Source of the DNA: Janthinobacterium sp. GW456P
GTDB taxonomy: Bacteria; Pseudomonadota; Gammaproteobacteria; Burkholderiales; Burkholderiaceae_D
Assembly (NCBI RefSeq): GCF_002127655.1
Contig: NZ_NEHB01000002.1
Span: 293,251 to 357,250, forward strand
Reading direction: 5' to 3'
Length of the DNA stretch: 64,000 nucleotides
Under the pieces are notes generated by a model, which had not been told where the DNA came from, searched no databases, and worked only from the letters and a program-made list of their open reading frames with translations. This document shows positions 8,228 through 15,191 of the stretch, one piece after another (within the stretch, counting starts at the first letter, position 1; each line of letters begins with the position of its first letter). A program made the position numbers and the translations under genes.

Positions 8228-9358
8228 ATGCCGCTGGAACCCTTTGGCCAATCGGCCGCGCTGACCTTCGGCGTCGAACTCGAACTGCAACTGGTTAACC
8301 TGTCGGACTATGACTTGACGGCCGCCAGCCCCGACCTGCTGCATCTGCTGAACAAGAAGCCGTTTCCCGGCAACGTCACGCCGGAAATCACCGAGAGCAT
8401 GATCGAGATCAACTCGAGCGTGCACACGCATCACGGCCCCCTGCTGGAGCAGTTGCAGGAAATCCGCGACACCCTGATCACGGCCGGCGACAAGCTCAAT
8501 ATCGGCATCGCGGGCGGCGGGACGCACCCGTTCCAGCAATGGTCGTCGCAAAAGATCTTTTCCAAGCCCCGCTTCCAGGAAATCTCGGAACTGTATGGCT
8601 ACCTGGCCAAGCAGTTCACCATCTTCGGCCAGCACGTGCACATCGGCTGCGCCTCGGGCGACGACGCCATGTTCTTGCTGCATTCGCTGAACCGCTACAT
8701 CCCGCACTTCATCGCCCTGTCGGCGTCTTCGCCCTACGTGCAGGGGCGCGACACCCTGTTCGATTCGGCCCGTTTGAATTCCGTGTTCGCCTTTCCCATG
8801 AGCGGACGCGCACCGTTCACCCTGAGCTGGGACCAGTTCTCCAACGAGTATTTCGCCAAGATGGAGAACACCGGCATCATCAAGAGCATGAAGGACTTTT
8901 ACTGGGATATCCGGCCCAAGCCGGAATTCGGCACCATCGAACTGCGCGTGTGCGACACGCCGCTGACGGTGGAACGGGCCGCCGCCCTGGCCGCCTACCT
9001 GCAGGCCCTGTGCCGCTACCTGCTCGAACGCCGCGAAGCGCCGCCCGTGGAAGACGATTACCTCGTGTATAACTACAACCGCTTCCAGGCTTGCCGCTTC
9101 GGCCTCGATGGCGCCATCACGCATCCGAAAACCTACGAAACGATGTCGCTGCGCGAAGACATCATGACCACGCTGCGCAAGATGGAACCGCACGCCGAGG
9201 CGCTGGGCAGCACGCCGGCCCTGAAACACCTGTCGGACGTGGCCAAGCAATGGAGCGACGCGCAATACCTGCGCAAGCAGCACAACGTGCAGGGCAGCGC
9301 CGAGGGCATGGTCGATTCGGCCATCCGCTGCTTCCGTGGCGAGCCCATGAACTACTGA
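8228..9358 (+). CDS. YbdK-family carboxylate-amine ligase (glutamate-cysteine ligase-like)
   Basis: 376 residues, close to the usual 370-380 of the YbdK / GCS2 group. The N-terminal [12 protein letters not shown] holds acidic metal and ATP ligands, [12 protein letters not shown] is the second acidic strand, and FGQHVHIGC and [10 protein letters not shown] are family signatures. E. coli YbdK has weak gamma-glutamyl-cysteine ligase activity; the true substrate of most members is unknown. It begins immediately after the antiporter stop. The neighbouring leftward class I amidotransferase could act on gamma-glutamyl compounds, but it is in a separate operon. Confidence 0.88.
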   Translation: MPLEPFGQSAALTFGVELELQLVNLSDYDLTAASPDLLHLLNKKPFPGNVTPEITESMIEINSSVHTHHGPLLEQLQEIRDTLITAGDKLNIGIAGGGTHPFQQWSSQKIFSKPRFQEISELYGYLAKQFTIFGQHVHIGCASGDDAMFLLHSLNRYIPHFIALSASSPYVQGRDTLFDSARLNSVFAFPMSGRAPFTLSWDQFSNEYFAKMENTGIIKSMKDFYWDIRPKPEFGTIELRVCDTPLTVERAAALAAYLQALCRYLLERREAPPVEDDYLVYNYNRFQACRFGLDGAITHPKTYETMSLREDIMTTLRKMEPHAEALGSTPALKHLSDVAKQWSDAQYLRKQHNVQGSAEGMVDSAIRCFRGEPMNY

Positions 9359-9415
9359 CGTTGCGCTGCCTAGTAACGTAGCAATGTGATGTTCACCGTG
9401 CGCACGAAGTTTTCA

Positions 9416-10495
9416 CTACGCGCCGTACAGCGCCAGCGCCCAGGCTGGCGGGCGCAATTCCAGTGCCAGCGGCAGCCAGGCGGGATCGAAGCGCGCCGCC
9501 AGCAAATACACATTGGCGGCGCCCCTGGCCTCCCAATTTCCCGTAAAGCCCTTTTCGCCGGCGGCCACGCGCTTGCGGTCGAAGGGCACGGCGCTTTTCG
9601 CGAACTCTTCGTGCGTCTTTTTGCCCTGCGCATACGGCGCCAGCCAGGCCAGCGCCTCGACCAGGCGCCGCGCTTCCGGCGCGCCATACCAGTCGTCGCC
9701 ATGCGCCTGCGCCATCAGGGCCGTCGTCAGCAGCGGCTCCAGGCTATAGGTGGTGTAGTGCAGGGCGTCGCGCTGCTCGAAGTCGAAGGGCACGCCGCCG
9801 ACGCCGATATTGCGCGGCACGTGCGCCAGGAAGCGTTCCTTCGCCCGCGCGACCAGCAGGGCGTCGCCCGTGACATACGCGGCGGCCGTGCCGATCTTGA
9901 TGCGGTGGCTGTGCCAGTTGTTGCGGGCCGTGGAGGGGCCGCCCACCTTGACGGGATCGCTCAGGTAGCCCTGCGCCAGGGTGCGGCAAAACGCCTGCAC
10001 CTGCTCGCGCTCGATGCCGTTCAAGCGCTCCTGCACCAGGTCGTATCCCATCAGCAGGCTGGCCAGCTCCGTCTCGTCGACAGGGCTGAACGAGGGCTGG
10101 TAGGTGCCGCTCCAGGCCAGCAGCAGCTGGCGCGCCGCCTCGAAATGCGCCATCTCGCCCGACAGCCGCCAGGCCAGCGCCTGCAGTCTCGCCTGGCGCC
10201 AGTCTTCCTGCGCCTGCTGGCTGGTCTCGCGCCCGCCCTCTCCCTTCAGCAAGCCGCCCGTGCGCACTTCGGCCATCAGGTGCACGGGCCGCGCCGCGTC
10301 CTTGCGCGCCGCCTTGACCACCTGTCCGGCGATGGCGGGCGCCACCCGCGCCTTGAGCGTGCGGGCGCGCGCGGCGGACGTCAGCGCAAACGGCAGCGCG
10401 CCTTCATGCGGGTGCGGCGCCGCGCGCAAGCCCGCCAGTGGCAGCGCCAGCAGGCCGGCCAGCACGGTGCGCCGGCGGATCAGATGCGTACTCAA
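9416..10495 (-). CDS. Exported alginate-lyase-family protein
   Basis: 359 residues with an N-terminal twin-Arg-like start (LIRRRTVLAG), a hydrophobic stretch and a cleavage site near residue 25, so it is probably exported, perhaps by Tat. The body resembles the alginate lyase family (PF05426): an all-helical domain with an NNWHSHRI motif holding the expected Asn and His of the active site, and later Tyr-containing LHYTTYSLEPLL. The substrate could be alginate or another uronate polymer; no other polysaccharide genes are nearby. Its start overlaps the stop of the upstream amidotransferase gene by 4 bases. Confidence 0.75.
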   Translation of the reverse strand: MSTHLIRRRTVLAGLLALPLAGLRAAPHPHEGALPFALTSAARARTLKARVAPAIAGQVVKAARKDAARPVHLMAEVRTGGLLKGEGGRETSQQAQEDWRQARLQALAWRLSGEMAHFEAARQLLLAWSGTYQPSFSPVDETELASLLMGYDLVQERLNGIEREQVQAFCRTLAQGYLSDPVKVGGPSTARNNWHSHRIKIGTAAAYVTGDALLVARAKERFLAHVPRNIGVGGVPFDFEQRDALHYTTYSLEPLLTTALMAQAHGDDWYGAPEARRLVEALAWLAPYAQGKKTHEEFAKSAVPFDRKRVAAGEKGFTGNWEARGAANVYLLAARFDPAWLPLALELRPPAWALALYGA

Positions 10496-11493
10496 AACCG
10501 CGTCTCCCGCGCCGCGCGCAAAAAATTATCGAGGATGGGCGTGCAATCGAGCAGTTCGACGCCGCCCGCCGAATGGAATTCCGGGTGCCACTGCAAGCCC
10601 ATGACGAAGCGCGCCCGCTGGTAGCGGATGGCCTCGACGATGTTGTCCCCTTGCGAATACGCTTCCACGGTGACGTCGCGCCCCAGGTCCTTGACCGACT
10701 GGTGGTGGATGGAATTGACGAGCGCCTCGCCCGTCTTCGGGAACATGCCCGCCAGGGACGAGCCTTTCGGGAAGACAATGGTATGGCGGTGGCGGTCATA
10801 CAGGTCGTTGACATGGGAAGTGGCGCCTGCCACGTCCGAAGCGATGTCCTGGTACAGGGTGCCGCCAAAGCCCACGTTGATCAGTTGACAGCCGCGGCAA
10901 ATACCCAGCACGGGTTTGCCCGCGTCGACGAATTCGTGCAGCAGCTCCAGTTCGTACAGGTCGCGCGCGCGGTCGCCGTTCCATTCGGGCCGCGTGGCCG
11001 CCTCGGAATACGTCTGCGGCGAGACGTCGGCGCCGCCCTGCAGCACCAGGCCGTCCAGATGGCGCGCATAGTGGCGCAGGGTGATATTGCTCGGGTGTAG
11101 CTGGCCGCTGGTATTGACCGTCGGGATCATGAACACCAGCACGTCGCGCGACATGACCCACTGGGCGATCGACTCTTCCAGGTATTGCAGGTTCTTGCTG
11201 CGCAGGCCAGTGGCGCCCGGCTCGGGATGGAAAATGCGCGCCGAGATGCCGATGCGCAGGGTGCGCCGCATGAAATCGCGGCTGGCCTTGTCGCGCATGG
11301 AACGGTAGCGCGACGAGATCACCCGCCAGGCCAGCGCCAGCGGCGTGTCGTTATCCTTCAAATAGCGGGGGGCGGCGTCGCGCGCACGGTGCTCATCATC
11401 GGGCGCCCGGCGGCCTACCCGGTCGGGCCGGGACGACGCTGGCGCCGCGGGATCGGTGGATGGCGGCTGCTGGGGATCTTTTTCGTCTGACAT
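10492..11493 (-). CDS. Class I glutamine amidotransferase-like hydrolase (peptidase C26)
   Basis: 333 residues. After a charged, disordered N-terminus of about 75 residues comes a C26 domain with nucleophile Cys199 (GICRGCQ), His303 and Glu305 (LQWHPEFH) and the oxyanion segment LVLQGGADVSP. This is the PuuD-like gamma-glutamyl hydrolase type that cleaves gamma-glutamyl-GABA or folate polyglutamate-like amides. The start at 11493 (MSDEK) begins the hydrophilic tail; the frame is open upstream but without a better start. Probably cotranscribed with the alginate-lyase-like gene, to which it is coupled by overlap. The substrate is unknown. Confidence 0.84.
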   Translation of the reverse strand: MSDEKDPQQPPSTDPAAPASSRPDRVGRRAPDDEHRARDAAPRYLKDNDTPLALAWRVISSRYRSMRDKASRDFMRRTLRIGISARIFHPEPGATGLRSKNLQYLEESIAQWVMSRDVLVFMIPTVNTSGQLHPSNITLRHYARHLDGLVLQGGADVSPQTYSEAATRPEWNGDRARDLYELELLHEFVDAGKPVLGICRGCQLINVGFGGTLYQDIASDVAGATSHVNDLYDRHRHTIVFPKGSSLAGMFPKTGEALVNSIHHQSVKDLGRDVTVEAYSQGDNIVEAIRYQRARFVMGLQWHPEFHSAGGVELLDCTPILDNFLRAARETRF

Positions 11494-11710
11494 GGCAAGG
11501 CTGACTGAAAGCGGAGACGTTTTCAATATAAACCCCCATCTCCGAAAGCACGATTCAATTTTGTAACAAAAGCCCACGCGCGGGCCTCTGCGCAACACAC
11601 TCACGCCGCCTGCATACGGCCCGTTTACGCCGCAGGCCCCGCTTTTTAGAGAATCTTTACGCCCCCGCTGCTAATCTTGAACGTACCTCAACCACCGCTG
11701 CAAAGCCACC

Positions 11711-12010
11711 ATGGAACCCCATTCACGCCTGCAATCGCATCAAGCACTGCCCCACCGCCATCCCCGCCTGCCCACCTTTCTCATGCATATCACGGTCGAC
11801 AAGTCCTGCCTGGCCGAGCTGCGCCAGCTGGTCGTCAAGACCTGCGGCGGCATGCTGTCGTTCATGCGCGTCGAAGCGGTCGATCATGCCGAGCGCATGA
11901 AAGTCTGGCTGTGCGTGACGGAACCGGCCCTGCGCTTGACCATGGATGCCGTCATGCGCCTGCTGCCGGCGGCGGAATTTGGCCGCATCAGCCAGGGGAA
12001 ATCGCTATGA
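11711..12010 (+). CDS. Small conserved-looking protein of unknown function, coupled to DapA paralogue
   Basis: 99 residues with no family I recognise. After a His-rich N-terminus, the part from about residue 25 (MHITVDKSCLAEL) has an alternating strand-helix-strand pattern similar in size to an ACT-like domain. Translation may really start at that internal ATG (11783), which would leave 75 residues. The stop overlaps the ATG of the DapA-like gene (ATGA), so the two are translationally coupled. A regulatory role for the enzyme is conceivable but unsupported beyond position. Confidence 0.6.
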   Translation: MEPHSRLQSHQALPHRHPRLPTFLMHITVDKSCLAELRQLVVKTCGGMLSFMRVEAVDHAERMKVWLCVTEPALRLTMDAVMRLLPAAEFGRISQGKSL

Positions 12011-13044
12011 ACCAGTACACCTGCGAACAGGCGATGTCGTCATCGCGCATCACCGCGCATTTCCAGGGCATCTGGGTGCCGATGGTCACGCCATTTTGCG
12101 ACGGCGATGGCGACATCGACTTCGACGCGGCCCAGCAGCTCGCATGCGAACTGGCCGCCAGCGGCGTCGATGGCCTGGTGGTGTGCGGCACCACGGGCGA
12201 AGCGGCCATGCTGAGCGCCGCGGAACAGAGCATGCTGCTCGACAGCGTGCTCGAAGCCGTCGGTCCCCGCTTCCCCGTCGTCATGGGGATAGGCGGCAGC
12301 GATACGCGCAGCGTCGTCTCCGCCGTGCAGCGCTACAACGACCATCCGCTGGCCGGCCTGCTGGTCTCGGCGCCAGCGTATGTGCGCCCTTCGCAGGACG
12401 GCATCGTGCGCCACTTCCAGGCCATCGCCGCCGCCACCGACCAGTCCATCGTGCTGTACAACGTGCCGGCCCGCACGGGCGTCAATATCGAACCGCAGAC
12501 GGCGGCGCTGCTGGCGCGCGACTCGCACTTCGTCGCCATCAAGGAAGCGGGCGGCAAGCTGCAGCAGCTGGGCGAACTGCTGCTCGACACGCGCCTGGAC
12601 GTGCTGTGCGGCGACGACGCGCTGCTGCTGGCCAGCCTGTCCATGGGCGGCCACGGCGCCATGTCGGCCGCCGCCCAGGTGCGCCCCGACCTGTATGCGC
12701 AGCTGTACCACCTCGTCAGGCAGGGCCGCCACGGCGCCGCCGGCGCCCTGTTCAAGACCATGCTGCCCGTCATCCGCCTGCTGTTTGCCGAACCAAATCC
12801 CGCTCCCGTGAAGGCCGCGCTGGCCATGCAGGGCAAGGTACGCGACGCATTGCGCCTGCCGATGACGCCCATGTCTTCCGCCGGCCAGGCCGCCCTGGCC
12901 GAAGCGCTCGAACCCCTGATGCAGCTGCCCGCATGGACCGCGGGCGACAGGGAGGAAGCACGCGAAGGCTGTCTGCTGCAGCTGGTTTCTTCCGCCAACA
13001 TCATGCCAGCCGTGCGCCAAGATGATCATCGCCATCACGGATGA
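12007..13044 (+). CDS. Dihydrodipicolinate synthase-family aldolase (DapA paralogue)
   Basis: 345-residue TIM-barrel Schiff-base aldolase. Class residues are present: Thr62-Thr63 in CGTTGEA, Tyr151 in LYNVP, Arg156 in PARTG and the Schiff-base Lys179 in AIKEAGG. It carries about 18 extra N-terminal and 30 extra C-terminal residues compared with DapA (about 292). With Arg156 kept it could make 4-hydroxy-tetrahydrodipicolinate from pyruvate and aspartate semialdehyde, but the odd context (small protein before, ParA-like after) suggests a paralogue rather than the housekeeping enzyme. The 3' end overlaps the next gene by 23 bases. Confidence 0.85.
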   Translation: MNQYTCEQAMSSSRITAHFQGIWVPMVTPFCDGDGDIDFDAAQQLACELAASGVDGLVVCGTTGEAAMLSAAEQSMLLDSVLEAVGPRFPVVMGIGGSDTRSVVSAVQRYNDHPLAGLLVSAPAYVRPSQDGIVRHFQAIAAATDQSIVLYNVPARTGVNIEPQTAALLARDSHFVAIKEAGGKLQQLGELLLDTRLDVLCGDDALLLASLSMGGHGAMSAAAQVRPDLYAQLYHLVRQGRHGAAGALFKTMLPVIRLLFAEPNPAPVKAALAMQGKVRDALRLPMTPMSSAGQAALAEALEPLMQLPAWTAGDREEAREGCLLQLVSSANIMPAVRQDDHRHHG

Positions 13045-13564
13045 ACGCGGGGGGATGGAGAAATCCATCCTGGCCGGGCGGCTGGCCGCCTCGCGCGCGC
13101 TGGCCGGACGCAAGGTATTGCTGCTCGATGCCGATCCGCGTCAGGGCGCCATGGCGCAAGCCAGGAATATGCACGACGGCGCCATGCACGGCAGCCTGAC
13201 GCGGCCGCGCCTGATGGCGCGCGCCATCAGCGCCAAGGGCTTGCAGCCGGAGCTCGAGCACCTGGTGCACTGCTACCACGACATCGTCATCGACAGCGAA
13301 GGCCGCGACTCCATGGGCAGCCGTTCGGCCCTGATCGCCGCGCGCGTGCTGGTGGTGCCGCTCGACGGCGTCGTCGACGCCGGCGCGCAGGCGGGCCTGG
13401 CGCGCCGCATCGCGCACGCGCGCAGCGTCAATCCCGGCTTGCGCGTGCTGCTGGCAAGGGACACGCAAGCGGCGCCCGCCCACGCCCTGGCCGCGCAGAT
13501 TCCAGACGCCCGCGTGGTCGGCCTGGGGCAACTTTACTGCGCCGTTTTCAACCTGCCCGCTTAG
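13022..13564 (+). CDS. ParA/MinD-like protein with degenerate Walker A motif
   Basis: 180 residues with the outline of a short ParA-type ATPase: an N-terminal strand followed by DERGGMEKSILAGRLA where KGGxGKS/T is expected, then LLLDADPRQGAMA (the DxDPQG region) and DIVIDSEGRD (Walker B-like, Asp kept). The Gly before the catalytic Lys is replaced by Glu, so normal ATP binding is doubtful. No DNA-binding partner (ParB) is nearby. It starts inside the end of the DapA-like gene and ends before a leftward porin gene. It may be a divergent chromosomal orphan. Confidence 0.72.
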   Translation: MIIAITDERGGMEKSILAGRLAASRALAGRKVLLLDADPRQGAMAQARNMHDGAMHGSLTRPRLMARAISAKGLQPELEHLVHCYHDIVIDSEGRDSMGSRSALIAARVLVVPLDGVVDAGAQAGLARRIAHARSVNPGLRVLLARDTQAAPAHALAAQIPDARVVGLGQLYCAVFNLPA

Positions 13565-13570
13565 AGCGCG

Positions 13571-13595
13571 CAAAAAAGGCGGCGCATGCGCCGCC
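13571..13595 (-). terminator. Rho-independent terminator of the TorF-like porin gene
   Basis: An 18-base perfect palindrome GGCGGCGCATGCGCCGCC (13578-13595) followed, on the minus strand, by six T. It lies 15 bases after the porin stop codon and also separates it from the rightward gene. Confidence 0.8.
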
Positions 13596-13610
13596 TCCCT
13601 CACCTGTCAA

Positions 13611-14360
13611 TTAAAACGTCTTGCTGACCGTCAGCTGCAGCGCCGTCTTGCCCATGAATTTGCCATTCACGGGCGAGGCATACGCCGCCTTGCCCGCGTT
13701 CGTGCCGATCACGGCCAGCGCGCCCGTCACGACACCGAAGTCGCGCGTGACGCCCACTTTCCAGTCCGTGTAGCTCGACGCGTCATTGTTTTTCACTTTC
13801 TGATGGCCCGCATGCAGGTTGCCGGTCCAGCCGTTCGTCAGGTCGATATTCGCGCCGATATCGAGGTAGCCGCTGTTCTTGCTGTTGACGATGCCGAACA
13901 GGTTCGAGACGGCGTGCGAATATTTGATATAGGCGGGGCCATACGACAGCTGGCCATAGACTTCCTGCGTGTCCGCGTCGGCCAGGCCGGCGACGTGCTT
14001 CAAGCCGTTGTCCGCGTACACATAGGCGAGCACGCCGACGTCATAGCCGACAGCGCCGCCCAACTGGCCGCGCTTGCCCGCATACAGATCGACTTCCACG
14101 TCGCCGCTGCCGCCCGCATCCTTGGTCCACTTGATAGTGGAAGCCCAGGCGCCCGCATACAGGCCCGTCGGGTTGTTGATGTAATCCACGCCGCCCTGCA
14201 GCGCGGGCTTCAAGCGCGTCTGCGAGATGCCCCGGTAACGGTAGTCGGATACGCCGGCCACGTTGAAACTGACTTCATTGTCGGGCTTGGCCTCGTCCGC
14301 GTGGGCCAGGCTGCCCGTCAAGGCGGTGGCGACGGCAAGTGCAAGTAGCATTTTATTCAT
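13611..14360 (-). CDS. TorF-family putative outer-membrane porin
   Basis: 249-residue exported protein. The signal peptide covers residues 1-22, cleaved after LAHA. The mature part starts with a strand containing VSDYRYRGISQT, which is the hallmark of the TorF / Gcw_chp family, and continues as alternating aromatic beta strands ending in F. The start at 14360 is preceded by a purine-rich GAAGAAG. It probably forms a small beta-barrel in the outer membrane; the substrate is unknown. Monocistronic, with its own terminator and facing the ParA-like gene. Confidence 0.85.
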   Translation of the reverse strand: MNKMLLALAVATALTGSLAHADEAKPDNEVSFNVAGVSDYRYRGISQTRLKPALQGGVDYINNPTGLYAGAWASTIKWTKDAGGSGDVEVDLYAGKRGQLGGAVGYDVGVLAYVYADNGLKHVAGLADADTQEVYGQLSYGPAYIKYSHAVSNLFGIVNSKNSGYLDIGANIDLTNGWTGNLHAGHQKVKNNDASSYTDWKVGVTRDFGVVTGALAVIGTNAGKAAYASPVNGKFMGKTALQLTVSKTF

Positions 14361-14492
14361 GGTTTTTTCTTCTTCATGGGTAGTATGGGCCTTTGCCAAC
14401 ATGGCGCAGCTGGCCCGCCGCTGCAAAAAATAAGGTAAAGCGTCCCCCCGGCGCGCGCGGCGCCTGTTTTCAAACAGGGGAAATAACAGGTA

Positions 14493-15191
14493 TTAGAGCG
14501 GCAGCAGCAAGCGGTAACCGACCGCCGTTTCCGTCAGCAGGTACTGCGGCTGGGCCGGATCGGCTTCCAGCTTCTGGCGCAGATGGCCCATGTAGATGCG
14601 CAGGTAATGGCCGTTTTCGCTGTTCGACGGCCCCCACACTTCGCGCAGCAGTTGCGGATTGGTGACCACCCTGCCCGCGTTCTTCACGAGTACCGACAGC
14701 AGGCGGAATTCCGTCGGCGTCATGTGCACCAGCTGCTTGTTGCGCGTCACCAGCCGATCCTTCAGGTCGACGCGCACGTCGCCGAACTGCACCACGCCAT
14801 CGTCGCTGGCGGCGGGCTGGCGCTGGCGGCGCAAGGTGGCGCGCACGCGGGCCAGCAGCTCGCCCACGCCGAACGGCTTGGTCAGATAGTCGTCGGCGCC
14901 CGCATCGAGCGCGCGGATCTTGTCCTGCTCGTCGACCCGCGCCGACAGCACGATGATGGGCACGGCCGACCATTTGCGGATGTCGGCGATGAAATCGATG
15001 CCGTCGCCGTCGGGCAGGCCCAGGTCCAGCACGATCAGATCGGGCCGGCGCGTGCCCGCGTCGATCAGGCCGCGCTGCATGGTGGCCGATTCGAAAATCT
15101 GCCAGCCCTCGTCTTCCAGCGCGGCGCGCACGAAGCGGCGGATTTGCGGTTCATCCTCGACGAGCAAGGCGGTAGCGGAAGGTTCGTTCAT
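14493..15191 (-). CDS. kdpE: KdpE, response regulator for the K+ transport ATPase
   Basis: 232-residue OmpR-type regulator. The receiver domain has the acidic pair near 12-13, phospho-acceptor Asp56 (IVLDLGLP) and a conserved Lys after TKPF. The C-terminal winged helix covers about 135-230 and ends with YRL. The start overlaps the end of kdpD by 4 bases. It activates the kdp genes under potassium limitation or osmotic shock. A short dyad (CCTGTTT / AAACAGG, 14463-14478) lies after the stop but without a T-run. Confidence 0.96.
   Translation of the reverse strand: MNEPSATALLVEDEPQIRRFVRAALEDEGWQIFESATMQRGLIDAGTRRPDLIVLDLGLPDGDGIDFIADIRKWSAVPIIVLSARVDEQDKIRALDAGADDYLTKPFGVGELLARVRATLRRQRQPAASDDGVVQFGDVRVDLKDRLVTRNKQLVHMTPTEFRLLSVLVKNAGRVVTNPQLLREVWGPSNSENGHYLRIYMGHLRQKLEADPAQPQYLLTETAVGYRLLLPL

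Noticed and set aside
6617..9283. A very long open frame on the minus strand (about 890 codons) across the antiporter and YbdK genes
   Set aside because: It is antisense to two well-supported genes and its product is rich in Gln, His, Arg and Gly without any family motif, the usual artefact of GC-rich DNA.
14463..14478. A terminator after kdpE
   Set aside because: The stem is only 7 base pairs with no T-run, so it is at most a weak hairpin.
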